A stretch of DNA of 17,324 nucleotides from Leucogyrophana mollusca (taxonomy: Eukaryota > Basidiomycota > Agaricomycetes > Boletales): the NCBI GenBank assembly GCA_021014945.1, contig MU266748.1:1-17324 (forward strand), written 5' to 3'. Under the pieces are notes generated by a model. It was not told the DNA's origin. It made no database searches and saw only the letters and a list, made by a program, of their open reading frames with translations. The position numbers were made by a program, and so were the translations under genes. Below are positions 7,216 through 17,111 of the stretch, one piece after another (the stretch's first letter is position 1; the number at the start of each line of letters is the position of its first letter).

Positions 7216-8924
7216 GAGCGGGTGCTGCACAATCTCCATAGGACGCACCAGCCACACACAATCGAGGCTCATATCTCCTGTCAAGGCAGCACTCCAACTT
7301 TGGGAAAGCCATGGAGCTGATCCAAGTGAGTTTCTTGGGCTCGATGACTTGTTTTTTGTTGAATTGCCAGTAGGCCAGAAAATCACCATTTCTTGAACTT
7401 TTCATGTAAATTACCATCCAGACATTGCCAGCTTGCAGGTATGCGCGAGCCGTGAATTCAAATCATGCATTTGCTAGGTAACAAACCTTGTTGTGAGTGC
7501 CTCGCGTTGTGGAAAGTTTAATCATTGATCTCGAGATCTCTCAGTCGTATATCTCATGCATCGCCCAATGCCGACCCTTGGTTTGAGGTACCAGTACTTA
7601 TTTGGATCCTAGGCAGTGCTGCACGCACAAATGTGCATGACTTGAACACACGGAAACTTGGGACAAGTATGGTTAACCTGTGTCTGGCGTCTGTTGCAAT
7701 ATGACTAGCTCCCTTTTACTTAATGGCCGCAGAGTGTATAAAAAGGGAACGACAAGCAAGCATTAGGTGTCCATAGCACCATGGCTTGACGTGCATGTCA
7801 AAACAAGATGACTGTGCTTCCAAATGGCGCATTGGAAACAATGTTCCATGTTTGTGAAGGTGGACTTTTAATTAATTGCACCTTCGTAACATTTTCACTC
7901 ATGATGTCTTCTATTCATAGATTTCAGTAACAAGCTTGCAGCATTAGAGACACCTGCTAAGCCCCCAGCCCGTCACTCATGTAAGAAAGCACCCCGACAA
8001 GTGCTACATCCGAGGGGTGCAGAAGCATCTGGAAAGGACTCAAAGTGGATAGAGTGGGTGTGTGGCTGCATGGTATATGACACTCATTAGGTGTGTTTGA
8101 GATATCTGGGCCTTACCCACATCCACCAGTACCCATACCCAGGACCTGCACAGGTTACCCCTATCCATGCTATTCCCTATTGACAGGACACTTCAGATGA
8201 GCCTAATACTGTGATATTGTCTATCCAGAAGTTCTTCTTGATTAATATAATATGTTTTGTATTATTTGTATGACTCTATATTTCCTCCAATAAAAAATTT
8301 TCCATTTTAAAATGGAGACCCATGCTTGCGTGGGTCCCCAGTGTTATTCCTTAAATTTGTCACTTGTATCAAGCGCAATACTATGCAAGGGATTACTACT
8401 CAGTACTCGTGAATCCCGTGGGGAATTGCACGTGGAATACCTTGGGAAAATGAGTGTCCACTAGATGGCAATGTTAGGACGAAATACAGACAATAGCCAC
8501 TCTGAGATGATGGCTCACAAGATAAGCTGTACGGCAACAAAAAAAATCAGGAATACTCAATGGCCATGGTGTTGCTGGACTTATGTGGCATATAAGCTAC
8601 ACAAACTCCAATATCTTTCAAGTGCTGGAACATCTGGACTAGCCATTGTGAAAGTGGGCTTAAGGATGATCATGCAAGAGTGATATATGCAAGTAGGACT
8701 TACATGTTGATGTAGTGGTCCCATACACAGTCATCCCAAGCCCAAGCAAGGAGTATACAGTATATATTGAGAGAAGCCAAGCCGTCGCCCAAGGAGTGCA
8801 GCCCCAAATTGCCCATGCATGCAAGAGGACCAATACTGCCACACAGTGCAGGCACATCTGTTAGCGAATGAGGTGTTCGAGTTGCAGATTGTGTGGTGTC
8901 CCACTCACTATGAATGGACTGCAT
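7216..8924. other. Long stretch with no supportable gene
   Basis: No open frame reads as a known protein, and short frames (for example near 8465-8683) show no family features. A TATA-like TATAAAAAGG lies near 7737-7746 but is followed only by ATG GCT TGA. Pyrimidine-rich ACCCATACC words cluster at 8110-8175. The double hairpin at 8301-8339 is listed separately. This is probably decayed repeat DNA. Confidence 0.45.
8301..8339. repeat. 16-base perfect palindrome next to a second hairpin
   Basis: Bases 8301-8316 form a perfect palindrome centred on TTTTAAAA. Overlapping it, 8314-8322 and 8331-8339 pair at eight of nine positions around an eight-base loop. Such compact double stems are found at ends of small nonautonomous DNA elements, but no matching second end was found. 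Confidence 0.6.
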
Positions 8925-9241
8925 TGTAACGATACAGTTCTTGTTGCTCCACTATACTGTCCTAGTTGTTTTAGGATCTCTGCAGCGGTAGATTGATCCA
9001 GGATTGGAAAAGACCCTTGACACACGTGTCTTGTTGCAGGACCAATAGGCCGAGAAGGCTAAGGTAATCACCCAAGCAGTTGCAAGAGAGCAACAAGCTA
9101 GTTACAGATCCTGGGAGAAGAGTTGGGAAGGGACGCCGTTTTCCACTGGGTGGTGATTAAGCCCTGTTGGTCAGGCGGTTCTCCTCCAGCCTCACTCTGT
9201 CGGTACAGGCTGACAAGCAGCCGGCAGTTTAGAACAATACA
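8925..9241 (+). mobile_element. Candidate 5' LTR of a Ty3/gypsy-like element
   Basis: The proposed LTR starts TGTAACG and ends ACA, 317 bases. It lies just upstream of a primer-binding-site-like TGGTATCA (9251-9258) and a gag remnant on the same strand. No full second LTR is in the window. A short stretch near 10825-10858 resembles its first 35 bases (shared GTTGCTCC and ATACTG) and may be a scrap of the 3' copy. Boundaries are estimates. Confidence 0.4.
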
Positions 9242-9250
9242 TCATTGTTC

Positions 9251-9258
9251 TGGTATCA
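9251..9258 (+). other. Candidate tRNA primer-binding site
   Basis: TGGTATCA matches the start of the primer site complementary to initiator methionine tRNA used by many LTR retrotransposons (TGGTATCAGAGC). After eight bases the match is interrupted, though CAGAGC appears six bases further on. It sits nine bases after the proposed LTR end and about 150 bases before the gag-like ATG. Confidence 0.35.
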
Positions 9259-9406
9259 TCAACCAGAGCTGCTTATCCCCTCCGACACATCCTCGTCGGT
9301 TTCAACACCATCTTTATCCCAAATTTCGCTATCCCCTATCAGTCTGGATCTTGACCTAGATCTCCCACCACTACCGCCCTCATTACCTTCATCACCCATA
9401 CGCACG

Positions 9407-10795
9407 ATGTCATCCAGACGACCTGCCCTCCAAGCGGGAAGTCTCGAACCCACGGGTTACGGAGGGTAATGCTAATGAAAAAGCCCTCCGCCAGCTGCAG
9501 AGGGAGCCCCAGCTAAACTGAGTGAAGCAAGGAGTGAGGGACCCAGCCACAACAGCTGGGTCCCAATGCCACCAACTGCAGAGCAGTTGATGGCAACAAT
9601 CGACCAGTACCTGCAAGCAGTGGGTACCAGGTGAATGGAGCGTAGCGCTAGCGCTATGCCAGGAGAAAATCATAGGGTAAACCCATATGCGCACCAGGCA
9701 GGCCGCTTTGTGACCCTGTGTGCCCAATTCATGCAAGCAATGAGTGAAGCAGATGCAAGCACAACCGATCACTCGGATCGACCTGCACAAACAGCGCAAG
9801 GCACTGAAGACGAGGCCAACGACCTAAATGGTCAAGTCACCAGCTCACCCAAGGAACGTAGGGAGACCTGCGTACCTCTCTGGTCGCAATAGTGACATTA
9901 TGGGTCACATTGAGGCCCAGAGGCGTGGATGGTCAGGTCGCTCCCACAGGAACCACACAAGGGATACGTGTTAGCCCCCTGAGGTGATGAAATACTCAAC
10001 CAGGTGGGAGTATGGAGGGTGCACTACAGTTCGTGGAGCACCATCAATGCCAGATAACAACAACGAGGCAGAGTGGATACACTCAACCCTCATCCTCTCC
10101 TGGCCCCAAGGGGCATGGATCCTCTGAGAAAAGGAACGATGCGTCCCGTGAGGGACACCAAAGGTTCAAGATAGTCAGGCGTGGCGATTGAGGAGAGTGT
10201 TCCCAAAACAAGGGACACTCGACAAATAACCGTTCGGGCCCTGCTGGACTGCCAAGGGGTGGCAGCGAGCAAAGGCCATACGATAAAGGTAAGCAGCCTA
10301 CCAAGACTACTGACCACAAGCATGGCAGCAATGAGCATGCCCACTTGACGTGCTTCATCTGCCACAAGCCTGGGCACATCTACCAAACAGTCAGGCCAGC
10401 AGCGATTGTTCACTGCTCAAGTTGTCGAGGACGATGGTGGACAAGAAAATCAGCTCAACACTGACCTTGAAGCACATGAAGTGCTCAAGCTTCCCCAGTC
10501 TCTGACTGGGGAAGAGCTTCAGGACGAGGCTTCTGTCGAAGAGCCCCTCGAAGGTCCTCAATACGAGACCGACGAGCAACTAACTGTTGAAGCCGTGAGC
10601 GACTACAACAACAACAACAACAAGGACATTGTCTATATTTGGTCAACGCATGAACAAATCCCGGAAGACGATCAATCTGATGATCAACGGGGAAGCCAGC
10701 GGGTCACTGCTGGCAAGCAGTCCCCCAGACTCTTTGCCAGAGCTGGAGGATACAGAGGGCTCACCCATGGGTGGGCCCTCCAATGCATCCAGTAA
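9407..10795 (+). pseudogene. Decayed gag of an LTR retrotransposon with a damaged CCHC zinc knuckle
   Basis: A gag-like ATG at 9407 begins MSSRRPALQAG. The sense then moves between frames: VTEGNANEKALRQLQREPQ near 9457-9513, then PMPPTAEQLMATIDQYLQAV near 9566-9625, then NPYAHQAGRFVTLCAQFMQA after 9678. At 10351 the frame reads CFICHKPGHIYQT, a retroviral-type zinc knuckle (C-x2-C-x4-H-x4-C) whose last Cys is lost through a frame change. The next frame gives an acidic linker, TAQVVEDDGGQENQ and onward to about 10600, with a poly-Asn (AAC) run near 10605-10622. Protease, reverse transcriptase, RNase H and integrase are absent. Several frameshifts and stops show it is dead. A Ty3/gypsy origin is inferred from the gag build and neighbouring LTR. 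Confidence 0.6.
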
Positions 10796-10824
10796 CCGGT
10801 GGTTCTACCACCAGACAACGGGCG

Positions 10825-11193
10825 TCACGGACACCAGTTGTTGCTCCCCATATACTGCACACAGGCACCACATTGTCGACCTACCAATTGCATCTCATAA
10901 GTTCTTAAAACATGATCGGTGGTTTTTGGACATGCAAGGGTTTCAATGGCTTTGCTAGGTGTCAACTCTAAATTTGCCCAATCTTTCTCCAAATGTGCAA
11001 CTCCAGTGATGACACCAAAAAACCAGCTTCTGGGCCTTGAGGAAATAGCCCTGACGATTAGATGGTCCCCAAATTTGATAGGGAGAGGACGGGACATGGT
11101 GGCTGCAACCCAAGGAGACTTTGGGTTGTCCTTGTAAAGGAACGTGTGGATGAACATGGAATGAGCGTTTTGGAGCGGAATGATGGCAGACAT
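10825..11193 (-). CDS. Open frame of 122 codons, possible gene fragment, unknown
   Basis: The ATG is at 11193-11191, reading MSAIIPLQNAHSMFIHTFLY, with a protein-like centre (FGDHLIVRAISSRPRSWFFG, then LEKDWANLELTPSKA). The last 30 or so residues overlap the end of the plus-strand retroelement remnant and have no protein character, so true coding probably ended upstream of 10930. I do not recognise a family. A chance open frame is a real alternative. Confidence 0.25.
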   Translation of the reverse strand: MSAIIPLQNAHSMFIHTFLYKDNPKSPWVAATMSRPLPIKFGDHLIVRAISSRPRSWFFGVITGVAHLEKDWANLELTPSKAIETLACPKTTDHVLRTYEMQLVGRQCGACVQYMGSNNWCP

Positions 11194-11499
11194 AGAAGTG
11201 TTCAGCGGGCATCAAGATATAATTAGTGTGGTGAATAATTGGACGACGTCTGGTGACAGGATGTGGGGAAAATGAAAGAGACACGCAAGTGCATTGTGTT
11301 CATTTTAGTTGTTGACATCATAAATGCTGGCATGCTGTAATAAAACAAATGTGGCGAGCAAGGATCGTTTGGATAGGGAATGAATGAATGGTGATTGTCC
11401 TGCGCTGTATTTGGAGTGATAGGTTCGTCAATAATCCATGTTCTCGCTACCAAACACTTTTGGTGAGTGACAGTGGTTGGTTGGCGGAAGCTGGGCACC

Positions 11500-12420
11500 C
11501 ATTTTCAAAAGCTATGCTTGTGGCTTCCCTGCAGCAAAAAATCCTCACTTCCAATCCAGGCCTGAAGAATGCCATTCAAAAATGCCATCTCTTCTCTGAT
11601 TTTTTGGCTTTCTACGGAAGCCTTGGCACCAACCCAGAATGAAACATAGGCAGGGCAATCCACTCATTTAAAGAATAAGAAAAGCAGAAACAAACTGCCC
11701 AAATGCATCTGGTGACCCGCCTTGGCCTTGACTGGTCTCTAGCAGCCACTGAAGACTTCCTTGAGGCGCTGTCGGTGCATTTCCTGCCTCGGCTTAAGGA
11801 GCCATATCCTCTGAAGGGCACTTGGGTTGTTGAGCGGGAGGAAATAAGGGTAAAATGGTATTACAAGTTGCTTTTTGATAAGCAGCCAGACAAGAGAAAA
11901 CCCCACCACCCTTTCTTTCTGGTCGAGAAAGAAAAACTTCAGCTCACTGTGGGGGGCAGCCAGAACTGCATTGTGCAAGACACTGAGTTAGGTGAGATTG
12001 TTTGTGTGGTGCTTAGGGACTTTGTACAAGATGAGGCTGTGCTGCATTGGTTGTATGCTGTGGTGAAGAATACAATTGCTCACAAGACAAGCAGTCACAT
12101 GAGTTTCAATTTTCTCCATTTTCAGTGGTGGACTTACATTTGCTGCAAAGCTGGAAGAGCTGGGAACCATCCCATTGATTGGATTCAGTGCTGGATCCCG
12201 CAATGCCCCCAAATTCAACTTGGCAAAGAACTTCTGGCTCAAAAGCCTCCATCCAAGCGTGCTTGAGCGTATAGATTTTGAATTGACCTCGGCTTTCACC
12301 CTGGCATGGAACCTAGCAAAGTAGAAGTTTCCCAAGGAAATCATTGACGACTTCAAGGTATATCTCACCCACCATAACATGGCAAAGGGGCTGTTGTTAC
12401 CCTTGGCCTTATCAGGCCAT
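11500..12420 (+). pseudogene. Stop-ridden N-terminal half of a multicopy basidiomycete family
   Basis: One frame stays meaningful across 11500-12052 despite TGA at 11640-11642 and TAA at 11676-11678. Readable blocks are NPGLKNAIQKCHLFSDFLAF, then HSFKE, then LGLDWSLAATEDFLEAL and GEIVCVVLRDFVQDEAVLHW. A 73-base GT-AG intron (12053-12125, donor GTATGC, acceptor TTTTCAG) restores the frame into GGLTFAAKLEELG, FSAGSRNAPKF and LTSAFTLAWNLAK. A TAG falls at 12322-12324, after which FPKEIIDDF continues. There are no frameshifts, only stops, each reachable by one transition from Trp, Gln or Arg codons. I recall a boletoid family with the motif order VLRDF, (S/T)AG(S/A)R and then a C-terminal half; that half is not present here. 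Function unknown. Confidence 0.5.
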
Positions 12421-12535
12421 ACCGGTGGTTGAGCTCATACTCCTTTCCACACCACAGACAAGCACAGACATATTTTGATGTCTGCCTTTGAGGGTACTCA
12501 ATCAACCTGTCTCTCCATAGAGTAATCAATGATAT

Positions 12536-12718
12536 ACTAGTCTTACTAATGTTTTACTAGTAATTACTAATAAAAGCGGTCACTACAACTTATTTAGAAG
12601 TGTTTGTTAGTCTATTATAAGTAACCACTAATAACAGTGGTGACTACAAGGCATTTACTAGTGTGTACTAATGTTTCACTAGTAATTACTAATACAAGTG
12701 GTCACTACAAATCATTCA
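12536..12718. repeat. Three tandem units of 61 bases
   Basis: The word ACTACAA ends each unit at 12582, 12643 and 12704, exactly 61 bases apart. Units one and three are closest (both carry ACTAGTAATTACTAATA), while unit two is more diverged. The unit itself contains CACTAATAACAGTGG-like weak symmetry. It lies just after a pseudogene end, in AT-rich DNA. Confidence 0.85.
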
Positions 12719-13270
12719 TACTGTAGTATCATAGATAGCATACTGTTATGTTCATATAAAATGAAATTGTGCAACTTTAGCAGGTTTTGGCTCGAAAACC
12801 ATATCATGAGTGTACTGTACTTAGTACTCTTGGTTCTCATCGAGCTTTGTCTCATTGTAATTTGTTGTTTTTGTTCTTTATCATAGTAAATGGTATGTAT
12901 TTAGTGTATATGAATTTATATGTTTTTTTCTGGGTCTGTATCAAATGGGAGAATGATATTTCTTGAACTGGATGGTAAGTTTGAGTATTTGGCTTAAATC
13001 CTCTCTCTTACAAGCAAATCATCTCAAATTATTTCATACAGTGGCTCACATGTCCTTAAAATCAAGGGGTATGTTTTCAATCATGCAGTTCCAGTATTGA
13101 GTGATGGATTTTGTTGTGTAGGACTAATCAACATTGCTGGAGGTGTCGGGGTGACCATGGCCACTTGCCATATATGGTGGTGACCCATTTGTCTGGTTTT
13201 GACCCAAATCTGATCATAGTATCACAAGGGATACCTCAAAAATCATAAAGCTTCATATGTGTGCTGGTGG
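12719..13270. other. AT-rich stretch with no gene seen
   Basis: No frame reads as a recognisable protein. Short frames such as that near 12698-12886 are AT-driven and hydrophobic by composition only. No RNA gene structure was noticed. Confidence 0.45.
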
Positions 13271-13478
13271 TACCTTTGCCGACCTGCTCATATATTTTTT
13301 ATAGGAGAAAATGTCACTGTTCAATTGTGGTATGCACTACTTCCTTGTGTGACCCAGATCCTACTCAGCCACAGTACCTTTGTGAACCTGCTGAATTATT
13401 TTTTATAGTAGAAAGTGTTACCTCTCAATTGTGTTACGCACTACTTCATTGTATAACCCAGATCCTACTCAGCCACAG
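13271..13478. repeat. Two tandem copies of a 104-base unit
   Basis: Unit one (13271-13374) and unit two (13375-13478) both begin TACCTTTG and end ACCCAGATCCTACTCAGCC plus ACAG. They differ at scattered positions in the middle. The open frame spanning them reads without protein features. The units sit just upstream of the Plavaka transposase fragment and could be element-end sequence. Confidence 0.88.
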
Positions 13479-13541
13479 TAAGACAGGTTACAAACCAGTT
13501 TCAATGACACTTCAGATACTATTAGTTCAGAACAGACAACT

Positions 13542-13889
13542 CTCGCCAACATCCATTCGGAGGTGTGGATGAAAGCAATGGCCCACGCATGGCGATGCGT
13601 TGCTTACGTCCCAGTCGTAGAATTCGAAGCCTACTCCGAATTTCAGTTGATCCTGCAAGGACGCTTGTGGCATAAGTGTATGGACAAGGTCTTTGTCAAT
13701 CTGAAAACTGCCGCCAAGATCGGACACTTCATGCCAGATTCATACAACACATTACGATATGGCTTCACGCCCCTTATCGGGTGGTAGGGAGACCTCGTCA
13801 AGAAACAGTCTATCGCTGTTGTGGCGAAGAACACATCTCCTGTCCTGCAGGCGGTGATAAGGCAATTCGGGGATAATTTCCCACCCAAA
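13542..13889 (+). pseudogene. Fragment of a Plavaka-type DNA transposase
   Basis: The frame reads KAMAHAWRCVAYVPVVEF, then FQLILQGRLWHKCMD, GFTPLIGW and VAKNTSPVLQAVIRQFGD. This order (MKAxSHA, AYLPxxxF, TPLxxWIADLPEQ, KNxSPVTxA...QFGD) is what I know from Plavaka transposases of mushroom fungi (KDZ-related, fungal DDE elements). TAG at 13785-13787 interrupts it after GFTPLIGW, where the family usually has a short IADLPEQ-type block; the frame continues in register afterwards. Only about 115 residues of a protein normally over 700 are present. Sense is lost before 13540 and after 13889. No terminal inverted repeats were found around it. Confidence 0.72.
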
Positions 13890-14476
13890 GGGATGCCTAG
13901 GAAACTACTTGTGTATTTCATAATACATATAATCACTCCCAGACACCCAGACCTCCTAATCCCCCAATACCTGTATTCAGGGGTTTATGCATTCAGGGCT
14001 TGTTCTGAGGTCACCCCTTCAGGGAAATATGTGTTAATATACCATATCTATCCCAAAAAATACCCTGGATATACTCCCTTGTCAATCCAGATGCCAGAAC
14101 AACCTTCCTAGGGGGGAAGTACCAGGAGGGGGTGGGTGCCCAGAGCCAGAGTTAGATCAGGTGTGTTGAGGGGGATGGGGATCTCTCTGACAATGACATT
14201 ATTGAGGCTGCTCATTTATATTGCAGATTCACTCATGAGTCTTTCTACCAAATATCATTGCACCCATTACATTCTTTCTGAGTTTGCTGAGGATGAAAAT
14301 GAGGAGTAGGATTTGAATTCTATTGGTCTTTTATTCTTTAGCCTTCATCCCATAATATCTTCATTCCATTTATCCATGACTACAAACTTTGCCATCCTAT
14401 TGATACATTGTGCATTTGTCTCCACACTCCTTTACTCCCTCCACTCACTACCTGCTCCCTTTTCTCTTAGTACATC
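13890..14476. other. Gap between two transposase remnants, no gene seen
   Basis: The open frame that runs on from the Plavaka fragment to 14111 loses family similarity and is Pro/Tyr/Ile-rich by base composition. A G-rich patch at 14111-14180 is followed by AT- and CT-rich DNA. It may hold the 3' end of the neighbouring Harbinger element, but I could not pair it with a matching terminal repeat on the other side. Confidence 0.4.
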
Positions 14477-15742
14477 TCAATAGATCTCCCACATTTGTTG
14501 TGAAATGCAATCACATTGTGCTGATACTTCTTCTACCTCTGCCTCACTAATATCAGCATCGAAGTGTTTTGGTACAACCTGAGGATGTTGCTGAGGTCTC
14601 TCATGTACTCCAGGTGTGGTCAACAAGTCTCTATGGTCAGATGGGCAATGGACCCGAAGAAAGATGTGAAGGACTGCCATTGTTGGGATAAACTTTGCTT
14701 GAGTGGCTGGTGAATACCCTGGATATGCTATCATAAGGCGAAATCTATGCTTTGATACACCAAAGATGTACTCAATGATATTGTGGGCTTGAGCATGTTG
14801 CAGGTTAAATAACTCCTTTGCTGTTGTTGGGCTGTGTAATTTAAAGTCAACCAAGAAGAAATGTGAAAATGATATGACATACTGCTGATTCACTTTTGCC
14901 CATTTCTTCAAATGATAGCGTGTTGCATGGAATGGGTGGGACTAGAAGGGATGAGCATTGTGGGAACCCCAAATCAGCAAGAAAATATTGTTCTCTGAGA
15001 ATGGTAAGATCTCTTGTATGTGCATACTCCCAGATCTGTCCATCATTCACATACCCCTCCCCACCACTGAGGATATAGATAAACTTCATATCCCAGTCAC
15101 ATGCAGCAAGCACATTCTGTGAGATAACTCTCTTTCGGTTATAATAGCAGGCCTCCATATTGTCAGGAATAAAAGCATCAAAGTGGGATCCATTAATGGC
15201 TCCTCAGCAATTTTTGAAGAATGGAAATAGTTTGAGATCATTGACAATTTATTTGGATATTGTCTGATAGCTTAATGTACTTGGTATACATTGGGGAAGA
15301 CACAAAGAGATCTAGCACACAATGGGTGCACCTGATAATAGATTGTGACAATTGTCATTGGGTTGAGGAACTGTGTATATAGAACTCACTTTGAAATTGT
15401 ATTGGCACTTTGCTAAAAACACTCTTATAAATGACATGTTGTTAAGCCTGTTCTGGCAAGGTACAGGAATATTGCTAGCCGCTCATTTTCAGTCAGATAT
15501 CTTGAATCCTGCAAACCATGAACTTGCAGCTCTTAAAAAAGCTTCTAGAAGACAACATGGCTCATTCCTATAGAACGGTAGAAGTGATCTGGGTGACCAG
15601 TGAGTAGCTCATTGAGCCATTTCTGGCCTGAGAGTATGGATGTGTGCATAGGCTTTGGATCAACAAAGCTGAGAATATGAGCTGCAATCGCACCAGCAGC
15701 GACCAAACACATTGTATTTTTTGGCTTTGATTTTGACTGCAA
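14477..15742 (-). pseudogene. Dead PIF/Harbinger-type (HARBI1-like) DDE transposase
   Basis: From 15742 downward: ILSGQKWLNELLTGHPDHF, then ENERLAIFLY and ANTISK (helix-turn-helix region), a 58-base intron (15389-15332, GTGAGT to TATCAG) that joins in frame, then LDLFVSSPMYTKYIKL. Next come FPFFKNC-stop-GAINGSHF, SGGEGYVNDGQIW, YFLADLGFP, RYHLKKWA, AKELFNLQHAQ and IEYIFGVSKHRFRL. These match the DDE_Tnp_4 layout. The first catalytic Asp (usually GA(I/L)DG(S/T)H) is Asn at 15194-15192. The second Asp (14975-14973) and the Glu (14773-14771) remain. Lesions: stops at 15545, 15533 and 15204 and two near 15400-15440, plus frame changes near 15255 and near 14925-14935. No Myb-like partner ORF or terminal repeats were found. 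Confidence 0.85.
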
Positions 15743-16674
15743 GTTTACAGGTTTTAGTGGACTTTCTGACAGCTATGTTAAAAGGAAAGAGTTTTTACAG
15801 TCAATAAATCCTCAAATCAGTATAATCTTATTAATGTGACACACTGTGATAAATTTGTAACATGTATTCCAGGTAGACCCTGCGCTCTAGCTAAGCATGT
15901 GAATTCTGAAATAAAGTCAATGCTCTGTTGGAGCTGGGGATCTAAGCAGGTACTAAAGCTCCAGTCTGTGATTCTGCCATCTGGATGAGGTTATTATTAT
16001 CCCCTTTATAGGTTTCTGATCTGTGGATGGATTTATGCAGAGAAGAGTGTGAGGAGCTTTAAGGGGTGATATTCAATAACACTCCCTACCACTAGCAGAG
16101 ACCATTCTCCATTCCTTGATCAGTCTCAACTCAATAATGTTCTACTCCTGGTATCACCATTATCCATCACTCAAACCTAGGCATATCCCAGGCAATATAA
16201 TTATATTAATGTCATTTGTCATGTTTCCCACTTGTCAGAACTCATAACCAGGGTGTATAATATCCACCAGGCACACACAGTACATTGTATCAAGTAGCCA
16301 ACCAATTACCCTCCCCTGTGCACCTGCCCTTTATGTCATCACCATATACCTCTCTAACAGTTATCCTCCTTTTTGATAGGGATGCTTGAAAATATGGAAT
16401 CTGCTGAAGGAAAGATAGAATTATTGCTGACAGGTAAGCAGAGATATTGACTGAATTCCTCAGTCTGAAACTTACTTGAACTATTACAGTGATCTGACCC
16501 ACTGGATAACTACTCAATGGGTTTCTGTGTTGTCATCAAGGTGGATAGAAAGCATTAATGTGACCAGAACTAACAGAATTTCGCGTGTCAGAATGCTACA
16601 TGTCCAGTGTTCATGTTAGCTCTACTTGTATAGGGCTCACATTTATACAATTTGATAGGTGCAGCCTCTGTCAA
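15743..16674. other. AT-rich stretch with no gene seen
   Basis: All frames are broken often and the short ones have no family features. It contains the 5' flank of the Harbinger remnant and, at its right end, a minus-strand piece (about 16672-16655) that could be a degraded primer-binding site next to the LTR candidate. No RNA gene was noticed. Confidence 0.4.
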
Positions 16675-17111
16675 GTATGAAATTCCGGGGGTCCGGAGCT
16701 AGCTCCGGAGATTGCGACGAGGTAAGCTAAGAGATATAACAAAGATGATAAGGGACTTGGCTTCAGTTCGTGCACTGCACCCTTCTGCGGACTTGGTCCC
16801 AGTATTTCGGAGGAATTGGAGAACGAGGGATTTAGAAGAAAAGGACTGAGGGCGGAGGTTGTGTCCGGAGATCGGAGCACGCGGAGGAACAGAGGTTGAG
16901 CAAGGGAATCAACTTTGTTTATATTCGAACTGAGTACAAACTGTCGTATCCCGTGCAGCCACGCGCCCTCATATTCCATTCCGGTTCCATTCCGCACGTT
17001 TCCGCATCACTCTGATCCTTCTGTCTAACAATTGTTGGACTTAGCGTTTTCTAGACTTGTCGTTCCGCCTTCGGTCCTCCGGACCCTTCCGCCAGTCCAT
17101 CGGACCGAACA
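16675..17111 (-). mobile_element. Candidate LTR of a Ty1/copia-type element, minus strand
   Basis: On the minus strand a purine tract AAAAGGAAAAGGGG (about 17132-17115) is followed by TAG and TGTTCGG at 17111. That order, polypurine tract then TGTT, is usual at a 3' LTR. A TATA-like ATATAAACA is at 16926-16918. The segment is rich in TCCGGA words and ends near TTTCATA. If this reading is right, the internal coding region lies beyond the right edge of the window. An alternative start TGTTAGACAG at about 17031 is possible. The open frame inside it (16997-16671) is Ser/Leu/Pro-rich and is probably not a protein. Confidence 0.38.
16692..16709. repeat. Perfect 18-base palindrome
   Basis: TCCGGAGCTAGCTCCGGA equals its own reverse complement. 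It lies near the end of the LTR candidate. TCCGGA or CCGGA recurs at several other places up to 17310, so the palindrome may be part of a repeated CCGGA-rich sequence rather than a lone site. Confidence 0.9.

Noticed and set aside
7733..7790. TATA-like sequence followed by an ATG, as a promoter
   Set aside because: The ATG opens only a two-codon frame and no gene follows. It could be an LTR promoter but no LTR boundaries were found.
13261..13572. A 103-codon open frame before the Plavaka fragment
   Set aside because: It spans two tandem copies of a noncoding 104-base unit and has no protein features.
16671..16997. A 108-codon minus-strand open frame
   Set aside because: It lies wholly within the LTR-like region, has low-complexity Ser/Leu/Pro content and lacks splice or family support.
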